A DNA stretch of 64,000 bases from Pseudonocardia hierapolitana (lineage in GTDB: Bacteria; Actinomycetota; Actinomycetes; Mycobacteriales; Pseudonocardiaceae). The stretch is from contig NZ_VIWU01000001.1 of assembly GCF_007994075.1 (NCBI RefSeq), positions 3,038,001-3,102,000 on the forward strand. Direction: 5' to 3'. A program made the translations under genes and the position numbers. Of the stretch, positions 26,559-35,300 are shown piece after piece. The notes under the pieces were generated by a model. The model was not told where the DNA came from. It worked only from the letters and a program-made list of their open reading frames with translations, and ran no database searches. Each line of letters starts with the position of its first letter. The stretch's first letter is position 1.

Positions 26559-26610
26559 GCTGTGCTCCTTCCACCGGCAGGAACGTGCCGGACGATCCGA
26601 GTGAGAGGGA

Positions 26611-26748
26611 GTAAAGCGCTTGCAGCCTGCCATGGCAGCGGGCACGAGGAGAAGAGCAAACACGAAGAGTGAGTGATCGGGTACGTACAGTCGGAGTTAC
26701 GGCATCGTTACCGCGCCCTGTTGCTCGCGTCCTGCGTAAACGCTTTCA
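26611..26748. promoter_or_regulatory. Two LacI-type operators between the divergent sugar transport genes
   Basis: GTAAAGCGCTTGCA (26611-26624) and GTAAACGCTTTCAT (26735-26748) both match the LacI/GalR pattern TGxAARCGYTTxxA on one strand. They flank the two divergent starts and are probably bound by the LacI regulator at 30276. Confidence 0.7.
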
Positions 26749-26810
26749 TTGCCCGGATCTCAGGGAGCGGGCGACCGGCCCGCTCCATCCCCATCGACGC
26801 GGAGGGTGCG

Positions 26811-28217
26811 ATGCCAGCCCCGAAATCCGGATCGATCCTGCGGAGACCGTCGCGCGGTACGGCCGCGATCAGCGCCGCGCTGGGCCTCAGCCTCGTGCTC
26901 GCCGGATGCGGCGGCAGCAACGTCGCGGGTGGTGGCGGGAACCCCGCCGCCTCGAGCCAGGACTGCGCGGCGTTCGCCCAGTACGGCGACTTGTCCGGCA
27001 CCCGGGTCACGATCTACACCTCGATCGTCGCGCCCGAGGACCAGCCGCACATCGACTCGTACCGGCCGTTCGAGGAGTGCACCGGCACGCAGATCGTCTA
27101 CGAGGGCTCGAAGGAGTTCGAGGCCCAGCTGCCGGTGCGCGTCCAGGCGGGTTCGCCGCCGGACATCGCCTACGTCCCGCAGCCCGGTCTGCTGAAGACG
27201 CTCGTCACCCAGAACCCCGGCGCGGTGAAGCCCGCCCCGCAGGCCGTCGTGGCGAACGTCGACCAGTACTACTCGGAGACCTTCAAGGCGGCGGGCAGCG
27301 TCGACGGCACCCTGTACGGCGCCCCGCTCGGCTCGAACGTGAAGTCCTACGTCTGGTACTCGCCGCAGGCGTTCGCGGAGAAGGGCTACACCGTCCCCAC
27401 CACCTGGGACGAGCTGGTGGCGCTCTCGAACCGCATCGCCGCCGATGGCGGCAAGCCGTGGTGTGCCGGCATCGCCTCCGGTGACGCCACCGGCTGGCCG
27501 CTCACCGACTGGCTCGAGGACGTGATGCTGCGCGAGAACGGCCCCGAGGTCTACGACCAGTGGGTCTCGCACGCCATCCCGTTCAACGACCCGCGCGTGG
27601 CGGCCGCCCTCGACCGCGTCGGCTCGATCCTGAAGAACCCCGACTACGTCAACGGTGGCCTCGGCGACGTCGCCTCGATCGCCACGACGACCTTCCAGGA
27701 CGGCGGCCTGCCGATCCTCGACGGGACCTGCTACCTGCACCGCCAGGCCAACTTCTACGCGGCGAACTTCCCCGAGGGCACCGACATCTCGGAGAACGGG
27801 CAGGCCTTCGCGTTCGAGCTGCCGCCGATCGAGGCATCGCAGCCGCAGACGATCCTCGTGGGCTCGGAGTTCGTCGCCGCGTTCTCCGACCGTCCGGAGG
27901 TGCAGGCGTTCCAGGCGTACCTGTCCTCGCCGGAGTGGGCCAACATGAAGGCGAAGGCCGGCAGCGACCTGGGCCAGAGCGGCTGGATCAGCGCCAACAC
28001 CGGGCTGGACCCGAACAACCTGTCCAACCCGATCGACCGGCTCTCGGCCGAGATCCTGCAGGACCAGTCCAACACGTTCCGGTTCGACGGCTCCGACCTC
28101 ATGCCTGCGGCCGTGGGTTCCGCGTCGTTCTGGCGGGGCATGACCGACTGGATCACCGGTCAGAGCACCTCGGACACGCTGACCTACGTCGAGCAGTCCT
28201 GGCCCGCCTCCTCCTAG
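26811..28217 (+). CDS. Extracellular sugar-binding lipoprotein of an ABC importer
   Basis: 468 residues. Signal peptide with lipobox LVLAGC, so the mature protein is anchored outside the membrane. The body is a SBP_bac_1 fold (TRVTIYTSIVAPEDQPHID, QAGSPPDIAYVPQPG, APLGSNVKSYVWYSPQAF, WDELVALSNRI). It is closest in layout to alpha-glucoside-binding AglE proteins, an inference from the gene set that follows. ATG 26811 with GGAGGGT upstream. A stem-loop after the stop may keep this gene's mRNA more abundant than the permeases'. Confidence 0.93.
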   Translation: MPAPKSGSILRRPSRGTAAISAALGLSLVLAGCGGSNVAGGGGNPAASSQDCAAFAQYGDLSGTRVTIYTSIVAPEDQPHIDSYRPFEECTGTQIVYEGSKEFEAQLPVRVQAGSPPDIAYVPQPGLLKTLVTQNPGAVKPAPQAVVANVDQYYSETFKAAGSVDGTLYGAPLGSNVKSYVWYSPQAFAEKGYTVPTTWDELVALSNRIAADGGKPWCAGIASGDATGWPLTDWLEDVMLRENGPEVYDQWVSHAIPFNDPRVAAALDRVGSILKNPDYVNGGLGDVASIATTTFQDGGLPILDGTCYLHRQANFYAANFPEGTDISENGQAFAFELPPIEASQPQTILVGSEFVAAFSDRPEVQAFQAYLSSPEWANMKAKAGSDLGQSGWISANTGLDPNNLSNPIDRLSAEILQDQSNTFRFDGSDLMPAAVGSASFWRGMTDWITGQSTSDTLTYVEQSWPASS

Positions 28218-28239
28218 CGGGGCATCAGAGGTACCCCTG

Positions 28240-28272
28240 CGCCGGGACGGGCGCGATCCGTCCGTCCCGGCG
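28240..28272 (+). promoter_or_regulatory. Intercistronic stem-loop between binding protein and permease genes
   Basis: An 11-bp stem (28240-28250 with 28262-28272) with an 11-nt loop, inside the operon. Such structures downstream of binding-protein genes are known to stabilise upstream mRNA or attenuate downstream expression. Confidence 0.55.
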
Positions 28273-28331
28273 CCTCCCTCGGCGCGCTCGGCGCCGGCCC
28301 GCGACGCGTCCCCCTTCGGAGGTGAGCCGGC

Positions 28332-29300
28332 TTGACCCTGCTCGACAAACTGCTTCAACTGCTCGTCGCGGTGGTCGTCTTCGCCGCCGTGATGGGCGTG
28401 GTCCTGCTCGTCGCCGACCGCGCACGGGGGCGCCGCACCGACCTGGTGTCCGGCATCGCGTTCACGGCCCCCGCCTTCCTGCTCCTGCTCGTCGGGCTGC
28501 TCTACCCGGCGGCCCGCACGGCGGTGCAGTCCTTCCTCGACGCCAGGAGCGCGGGCTTCGTCGGCCTGGCCAACTACGTCCAGATCTTCACCCAGCCCGA
28601 CCTCGTCGTCGTGCTGCGCAACACGCTGCTGTGGGTCGTGATCACCCCGATCCTCGCCACCGCCATCGGCCTGGTCTACGCCGTGCTCGTGGACCGCACC
28701 CGGTTCGAGGCGTTCGCGAAGGCGCTGATCTTCCTGCCGATGGCGATCTCGTTCGTCGGCGCGGCGATCATCTGGAAGTTCGTGTACGAGTACCGGCCCA
28801 ACCAGCAGAACATCCAGCAGATCGGGCTGCTCAACCAGTTCCTGGTCTGGCTCGGCTTCGAGCCGGTGAACTTCATACTCGCGGAGCCCTGGAACAACCT
28901 GCTGCTGATCGTGGTGATGATCTGGATCCAGGCCGGCTTCGCGATGACCGTGCTCTCGGCCGCGATCAAGGCCATCCCGAGCGACATCATCGAGGCCGCC
29001 CGGCTCGACGGGGTCGGCGGCATGCGGCTCTTCTTCTACATCACGCTCCCGAGCATCCGGCCCGCCGTGGTCGTCGTGATCACCGCGATCAGCATCGCCG
29101 TGCTGAAGGTCTTCGACATCGTCCGCACGATGACCGGCGGCCAGTTCGACACGAGCGTCGTCGCGAACGAGTTCTACGTGCAGAGCTTCCGGCTCTCCAA
29201 CCTGGGCATGGGATCCGCGCTCGCCATGATCCTTTTCGTCCTCGTGGTGCCGATCGTCATCTACAACGTGCGGCAGATGCGGAAGGTGGACGGGCGATGA
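28332..29300 (+). CDS. Sugar ABC transporter permease, MalF type
   Basis: 322 residues beginning with TTG 28332 (GGAGG about 9 nt upstream). It has an extra N-terminal membrane helix and then the binding-protein-dependent permease core. The EAA loop is EAARLDGVGGMRLFFYITLPSIRP, the contact site for the ATPase. With its partner at 29335 it forms the membrane channel of the sugar importer. The gene ends in ATGA, overlapping a 13-codon reading frame. Confidence 0.93.
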   Translation: MTLLDKLLQLLVAVVVFAAVMGVVLLVADRARGRRTDLVSGIAFTAPAFLLLLVGLLYPAARTAVQSFLDARSAGFVGLANYVQIFTQPDLVVVLRNTLLWVVITPILATAIGLVYAVLVDRTRFEAFAKALIFLPMAISFVGAAIIWKFVYEYRPNQQNIQQIGLLNQFLVWLGFEPVNFILAEPWNNLLLIVVMIWIQAGFAMTVLSAAIKAIPSDIIEAARLDGVGGMRLFFYITLPSIRPAVVVVITAISIAVLKVFDIVRTMTGGQFDTSVVANEFYVQSFRLSNLGMGSALAMILFVLVVPIVIYNVRQMRKVDGR

Positions 29301-29338
29301 CCGCCGACGTAGGTCTTCCCGCGGAGGCGGAATCATGA
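29297..29338 (+). CDS. 13-codon mini-ORF between the two permease genes
   Basis: ATG 29297 overlaps the stop of the first permease (ATGA) and the frame ends in TGA 29336-29338, overlapping the ATG of the second permease (ATGA). The peptide would be MTADVGLPAEAES. It may only transfer ribosomes between the permease genes (translational coupling) and may have no function as a peptide. Confidence 0.3.
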   Translation: MTADVGLPAEAES

Positions 29339-30255
29339 CAGTCCTCGACACCAAGGACGGCGCGTCCCCCGGGCCCGACATCCTCGCCGCGGCGACCTCC
29401 CGCTCAGCGGCGGCGCGGAAGGGACTGACCTCGCCGTGGGCGTCGCTCGCCGCGCTCGTGATCGCCGTGCTCTGGACGATCCCGACCTTCGGGCTGTTCC
29501 TGTCGTCCTTCCGCCCCGAGCGCGACGTCCAGCGCACCGGGTGGTGGACGTTCTTCGCGAACCCCGCCATCACGTTCGACAACTACGCCGAGGTGCTGTT
29601 CGGCGGCAACCAGCCGCTCATCGACTTCTTCGCCAACTCGATCCTGATCACGATCCCCGCGGTCGCGATCCCGATCATCCTGGCCACGATGGCCGCGTAC
29701 GGGTTCGCGTGGACGAAGTTCCCCATGCGCGACACGCTGTTCGTGGCGATCTTCGCCCTGCAGATCGTGCCGCTGCAGGTGGCGCTGCTCCCGCTGCTGG
29801 AGATCTTCGTCGGTACCGGGCTGAACGGAACGTTCTGGACGGTCTGGATCGCGCACTCCACGTTCGCGCTGCCGCTCGCGATCTTCCTGCTGCACAACTC
29901 GATGCGGGAGATCCCGGCCGAGCTCGTGGAGGCGGCGCGAGTGGATGGCGCGGGCCACGTCCGGATCTTCACCACGATCATGGTGCCGCTGATGAAGCCG
30001 GCCATCGCCGCGTTCGCGGTGTTCCAGTTCCTGTGGGTCTGGAACGACCTGCTCGTCGCGCTCGTCTTCGCAGGCGGCACGCTCGACGTCGCCCCGCTGA
30101 CCGTCCGCCTCGCCAACCTCGCGGGCGAGCGGGGTTCCAACTGGTACCTCCTCGCGCCCGGGGCGTTCGTCGCGATCATCGTTCCGCTGATCGTCTTCCT
30201 CTCGTTGCAGCGCTACTTCGTCCGCGGCCTGCTGGCCGGCAGCGTCAAGGGCTGA
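29335..30255 (+). CDS. Sugar ABC transporter permease, MalG type
   Basis: 306 residues, six membrane segments after a short cytoplasmic N-terminus. The EAA loop is EAARVDGAGHVRIFTTIMVPLMKP. The family C-terminus LQRYFVRGLLAGSVKG is intact. ATG 29335 has GGAGGCGG upstream. It completes the importer with the lipoprotein, the other permease and the divergent ATPase. Confidence 0.95.
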   Translation: MTVLDTKDGASPGPDILAAATSRSAAARKGLTSPWASLAALVIAVLWTIPTFGLFLSSFRPERDVQRTGWWTFFANPAITFDNYAEVLFGGNQPLIDFFANSILITIPAVAIPIILATMAAYGFAWTKFPMRDTLFVAIFALQIVPLQVALLPLLEIFVGTGLNGTFWTVWIAHSTFALPLAIFLLHNSMREIPAELVEAARVDGAGHVRIFTTIMVPLMKPAIAAFAVFQFLWVWNDLLVALVFAGGTLDVAPLTVRLANLAGERGSNWYLLAPGAFVAIIVPLIVFLSLQRYFVRGLLAGSVKG

Positions 30256-30275
30256 TCGGAGCGCCGGGGCCCGTC

Positions 30276-31277
30276 GTGAGCACGATCAAGGACGTCGCGG
30301 AGGCAGCGGGGGTCTCCATCGCGACGGTCTCGCGCGCGCTGCACGGGTTGCCCCGGGTTTCCGAGGCCACCCGGCAACGCGTGCTCGCCGCCGCCGCCGA
30401 GCTGCGGTACGTGGCGTCCCCCAGCGCGGCGAGCCTCGCGAGCGGCCAGACGAACGCCATCGGGGTGGTCGCGCCGTTCGTCAACCGCTGGTACTTCGCC
30501 GCGATCGTGCACAGCGCGGAGGAGCGGCTCCGCAAGGCCGGCTACGACCTGCTGCTCTACAGCCTGGGCACCGACACCCACGAGCGTCGCCGCGCGTTCT
30601 CGGGGACGCTGCTGCGCAAGCGCGTGGACGGGGTGCTCGTGCTCGGCCTGCATCCCACCGCCGAGGAGGTCGCGGCGCTCTCCGCGGTCGGCGGGCCGGT
30701 GGCGATCGTGGGCGCGGACGTGCCGGGCTGGGCGAGCGTCCGCATCGACGACGAGGCCGCCGCCCGCTGCGCCGTGCGGCACCTGCTCGATCTCGGCCAC
30801 CGGCGCATCGGGTTCATCGGCGGCGCCGACGAGCTGCACACGGCGATGCCCGCCGACCGGCGCGTCGGGTACCGGGCCGAGCTCGCCGCCGCAGGCCTTC
30901 CCGCGCTCCCCGAGCTCGAAGCCGTCGGCGGGTTCACGGTCTCCGGAGGGCATCTCGCGGCCAAGCGCCTGCTCGGGCTGCCGGAGCCACCGACGGCGCT
31001 GTTCGCCGCCTCCGACGAGATGGCGATGGGTGCCGTGCAGGCGGCGCGCCGCAGCGGGCTCCGCGTGCCGGAGGACGTGTCGGTGATCGGCATCGACGAC
31101 CACGAGATGGCGGAGCTGATGGACCTGACGACCGTGGCGCAGCCGGTGGTCGCGCAGGGGGAGCTGGCCGCGGAGATGATCCTCACCGCGCTCACCGACG
31201 GGGAGCAACCCCTGCCCGCGATCACCGTGCCGACCGAGCTCATGGTGCGGGGCACCACGAGCTCTCCTCGCGGCTAG
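30276..31277 (+). CDS. LacI family transcriptional regulator
   Basis: 333 residues. N-terminal helix-turn-helix TIKDVAEAAGVSIATVSRALHG, hinge LRYVASPSAASLASGQT, then a periplasmic-binding-protein-like sugar domain (IGVVAPFVNRWYFAAIVHSAEE, RIGFIGG, ALFAASDEMAMGA). GTG start 21 bp after the last permease, so it is co-transcribed with the importer. It very likely represses the operon and the divergent ATPase through the operators at 26611 and 26735, released by the imported sugar. Confidence 0.94.
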   Translation: MSTIKDVAEAAGVSIATVSRALHGLPRVSEATRQRVLAAAAELRYVASPSAASLASGQTNAIGVVAPFVNRWYFAAIVHSAEERLRKAGYDLLLYSLGTDTHERRRAFSGTLLRKRVDGVLVLGLHPTAEEVAALSAVGGPVAIVGADVPGWASVRIDDEAAARCAVRHLLDLGHRRIGFIGGADELHTAMPADRRVGYRAELAAAGLPALPELEAVGGFTVSGGHLAAKRLLGLPEPPTALFAASDEMAMGAVQAARRSGLRVPEDVSVIGIDDHEMAELMDLTTVAQPVVAQGELAAEMILTALTDGEQPLPAITVPTELMVRGTTSSPRG

Positions 31278-31290
31278 CTCCCCCGGGCGG

Positions 31291-32190
31291 CTAGTTCCCC
31301 CCGGGCAAGCCGGGGACGGCGGGGCCGGTGTCGGCCTGCGACGGGTCGGGCTCCTGGGCCGTCACCGGTACCCCGAAGTCGAAGTACTCGATGCTGACCG
31401 ACGACGTGGTCCTCCGGTTCCGCAACATCTCCTGGAGCTGCGGGTTGTCACCGAACATCTGGCTCATCTCCGGCGACGCGGCGAGGTCCGCGCCGTTCGA
31501 CTCGATGCTGACCTCCAGCCGTCGCACTCGCCCGTCCGAGTCCACGAACACCTGGCCGGGCATCGGGCCAGCGGCCTGCAGCGCCGCCTGGACCAGCCCG
31601 CCGTCGACGACGACACCGCTCGCGCCGGCGAGCCGCGGGGGGTCGATGGTGATCGCGTACTGACGCACCTGCGCACCGCGCACCTGGGTGGTTGCGACCT
31701 CGCGGACGTCGTCGGAGACCCCGCGCAGCAGATCGAGCTGCTGGCTCGGGTCGTGCTGACCGATCGGGGTGTTCACCAGCTGGGAGAAGTCGAACTTCTG
31801 CCACCTGGTCGCCCCGACGTCGCGCTGGTACAGCACGTTGTTGCGGAACACCGTCTCCTGCGGGGGCACGGGGAACTGCGCGTCCTTGGTGGTCATCCGG
31901 CCCTCGCCGATCTGGCGGGCGTAGTCGTAGGTGCCGGTGCCGCTCGCCGTCCACGACGAGTCACCCATCGGGCTTCCGGTGGTGGAATAGGTCATCTCGA
32001 CCGCGTAGCGGGACGAACCCGCGGCCCGGGTGACGTCCGGCGCCTCGCGGGCGACCTCCGCCGCCGGCTTCGCCGCGAGCGGGCCGCTCCCCGCGGGGCC
32101 GCCCCCGCCGCCGCACGCCGTGAGGAGCGCGATCCCGGCGACGCAGCCCGCGAGAACCGCCCTGTTCCTCCGCACGATGGTGATCGTCAT
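31291..32190 (-). CDS. LppX/LprG-like lipoprotein
   Basis: 299 residues. Signal peptide and lipobox LLTACG. The mature part (AGSSRYAVEMTYSTTGSPMGDSSW, GTYDYARQIGEGRM, DLLRGVSDDVREVATTQVRG) has the layout of a LolA-like half-barrel with a hydrophobic cavity, as in mycobacterial lipid-carrying lipoproteins; this is a pattern match only. It ends in a Pro/Gly-rich tail. It diverges from the trypsin-STAND gene with 162 bp between the starts. Confidence 0.75.
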   Translation of the reverse strand: MTITIVRRNRAVLAGCVAGIALLTACGGGGGPAGSGPLAAKPAAEVAREAPDVTRAAGSSRYAVEMTYSTTGSPMGDSSWTASGTGTYDYARQIGEGRMTTKDAQFPVPPQETVFRNNVLYQRDVGATRWQKFDFSQLVNTPIGQHDPSQQLDLLRGVSDDVREVATTQVRGAQVRQYAITIDPPRLAGASGVVVDGGLVQAALQAAGPMPGQVFVDSDGRVRRLEVSIESNGADLAASPEMSQMFGDNPQLQEMLRNRRTTSSVSIEYFDFGVPVTAQEPDPSQADTGPAVPGLPGGN

Positions 32191-32294
32191 CGTCCCCTCC
32201 TCGTCGAGTCGATCCGGCCGGACCGCCCCCCACCCGTCGTCGGCCCGGCCGGCACTGGGATGGACCCGCCGGGAGCAGCGGCCGTTGCCCCCGA

Positions 32295-32308
32295 GTGACG
32301 TGGATCAC
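32295..32308. promoter_or_regulatory. CRP/FNR-type inverted repeat
   Basis: GTGA-CGTGGA-TCAC, a perfect GTGA-N6-TCAC core as bound by actinobacterial CRP (TGTGA-N6-TCACA). It lies 45 bp upstream of the GTG of the trypsin-STAND gene, with a possible -10 box TACACT at 32322-32327. Confidence 0.45.
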
Positions 32309-32352
32309 TTTGATCAGCGGCTACACTCCCGGCCGGCACGATCGGGGGGTCA

Positions 32353-35300
32353 GTGACCACGACACAGCGAGACCAGGCGGTACCCGCGCGCGTCATCGTG
32401 CGTGTGCTCGACCCCGCCGGTGAGCCGGTCGGCGCGGGCTTCGTGATCGGCGAGGACCTGGTGGCCACGTGCGCCCACGTCGCGGCGGCGGCCGTGCGCG
32501 CCGACCCGTACGACGCCCAGCCTCCCTCGCAGCGGATCGCGCTCGACCTCCCCCTGCTGATCGAATCCGACGCGGACGTCCCCGCGCGGGTGTCGGCGGA
32601 GGTCGCGCGGTGGATCCCGATCGCCCCGGAAGGCACCGGCGACATCGCCGTGCTGCGCGTGCGGGACCCGCTGCCCGAGGGCGCGCGGATGCCGCCGCTG
32701 CGCCGGGTCGATCAGCTGTGGGACCACACCTTCCGGGTGCTGGGCTTCCCCGCCGGGATGGCCGACGGCGTGTGGGCCACCGGCCGGTTCCGCGGCCGGC
32801 AGGGCACGCGGTGGTTCCAGATGCAGGCCACCGCAGGCGAGCAGCCGATCGTTCCGGGCTTCAGCGGCTCGCCGGTGTGGGACGAGGAGTCGGGTGCCGT
32901 CGTCGGGATGACGGTCGCCACCGACGTCGCCGGCACGTCCACCGCCTACCTGATCCCGATCGACCTCGTGCTCGGCGTGGACCCGGAGCTCCTACCCTGC
33001 CCGTACCGCGGCCTGGAGCCGTTCGGGGAGGAGCACGCGAGCTTCTTCTTCGGCCGCGACGCCGACATCGGGCGGCTCGTCGACGCCGTCGAGCGCCAAC
33101 CGCTGGTGGCGGTCGCGGGCCCGTCCGGTGCAGGCAAGTCGTCGCTGGTGCGGGCCGGTCTGCTCCCGCGGCTGCGCGCCGATGGGGTGCAGGTCGCCGA
33201 GCTGCGGCCGATGCCGGGGCGCCCGGTCGCCGAGCTGGTCGCCGACGTGGCCGCGCTCGTCCCCGCAGGCCAGGACGGGCGCGTGGTGCTCGTCCTCGAC
33301 CAGTTCGAGGAGCTCGCCGCCACCGATCCCGACGCCGCCACGGAGCTGCTCGAGCGGATCGGCGAGCTGGTCGGAGGCGGACGCGCGCGGGCGGTGCTCA
33401 CCCTGCGCTCCGCCACGCTGGACGACATCCGGGTCCCCGAGCTCGCGAACCTCCTCGGCTCCGGCACGGTGCTGCTCCCCCCGATGGACCGTCGGCAGCT
33501 CCGGGCGGCGATCGTGGCGCCGGCCGAACGGGCACCCGGCCTGTCGTTCGAGCCCGGCCTCGTCGACCGCATCCTCGACGACGCCGCGGCGGAGCCCGGT
33601 CAGCTGCCGCTCGTGGAGTCGCTGCTCACCGAGCTGTGGGCGCGCAGGGACGGCGGGTACCTCACGCTCCGCGCGTACGAGGAGGCGGGCGGCGTGGCCG
33701 GGGTGGTCGCCACGCACGCCGAGTCCGTCGTCGCAGGCTTCGACCCTGCGGACGGGGATCGCCTGCGGCGGCTGTTCACGGCGCTGGCCGGGCCGGACCG
33801 GGACGGCCGCTTCGTCCGCAGGCCGTTGCGCTGGGGCGACGTGCCCGCCGACCTGCGCCCGCTGGTGCTGCGGCTCGCCGCAGGCCGGCTGGTGGTCGTG
33901 GAGCGGGCGGCCGACGGGCAGGAGACCATCCAGCTCGCCCACCAGGCCCTGATCGCGCACTGGCCACGGCTGCGCGACTGGCTCACCGAGGACCGCGACT
34001 TCATCGCCTGGCGCGACCAGGTCGGCCAGCAGCGCGAACGCTGGGAAGAGAGCGGGCACGACGACGGCGCGCTGCTGCGCGGCGCGGCACTCGCGACCGC
34101 GCTCGACCGGTTGCCGGCCCGGACGGCGGACGTACCGGCGCCCGATGTCGAGTTCGTGCAGCGCAGCCGGGCACGGCAGCGTCGCGAGGTGCGGCGGTGG
34201 CGGATCGTCACCGCGGTGCTGGGGGTGATCACGCTCGCCGCCGGTGCCCTCGCGGTCGTCGCGGTCGACCGCGGCAACGCGCTCGGCGAGCAGCTCGACC
34301 GGGCGAACGCCGAGCTGCTGGCCCAGACGTCGCTGTCGCGGGCACCGACGGACCCGGTCACGAGCACACAGCTGGCGCTCGCGGCGTGGCGGCTCGACCC
34401 GGGGAACGCGGCGGCCCGCACGGCCCTCCTGCGGCAGTACGTCGCGATGCGCTCCGTCGACGGTGTCATCCCCGCTGTGACCACCGAGTCGATCATCGGG
34501 TTCGGGCTGTCGGCGGACGGGCGGGTGATGGTCGTCCCCGAGAACGAGGGGCTGGTGGTCCTCACCGGGCTCCCGGACGGCCCCGTGCAGCGCCACACCC
34601 TCCCCGGCGCCCCGCCCGGACTCCTGCGTGCCTCCGTCGACCCGACCGGGCGCTACGTCGCGACGATGGACCGGACCGGGGTCGTGCGCATGTGGGACGT
34701 CGCCGGGGGCGGCGGTCCGCGGTTCGAGTCGGCGCCCCCACCCGGCACTCCGGACAGCCGTGTGTTCGGGTTCGCCGGCGACCGCCTGCTCTGGCTCGAG
34801 CCGGTGCGCGGTGGCGCCGACCTACGCATCTGGGATGTCGCTGCGGCAGCGCCGGTGGCACACGGGCTCGGGACGATCATGGAGCCCGACGTCGTCGGGA
34901 TCGTGTTGACACCCGACTTCACCCGGGCCGTGATCCGACTGGGCGACATCGAGCAGCCGGACGTCATGCGCCTCACGGTGCGGTCGCTCGCCGACGGTGC
35001 GACGCTCGGCACGCTGCCGGAGCACAGCGCGCTCCTCGCGGGCGCGGCGTCCGCCGTCCTCTGCCAGTCGCCGGCCACCGGTGCGGGCTCGGCCGCGAAC
35101 AGAGCCACCGCCGTCGTCACGGGTCCGGATCTGGCCACGCCGCAACGGCGGATCCCCGTCGACTCGTACACGTGCGCCGGCTTCCGCCGCACGGTCACGC
35201 TGGACGGCCGGCACCGCGCCGAGCGGCTCGGCGGGCCGTTGGACGTCGACTTCGTGCGCATCCGCGACCTGAGCGACGGCAGCGCATACGACGTGACCCT

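Noticed and set aside
26760..29582. 940-codon open frame on the minus strand across the sugar transport operon
   Set aside because: It is antisense to three clearly recognisable genes; its composition (His/Arg/Asp/Gly-rich, no motif) is typical of a GC-rich shadow frame.
29436..30275. N-terminal extension of the LacI regulator
   Set aside because: The open frame upstream of 30276 is antiphase to the MalG-type permease; the helix-turn-helix begins right at the GTG.
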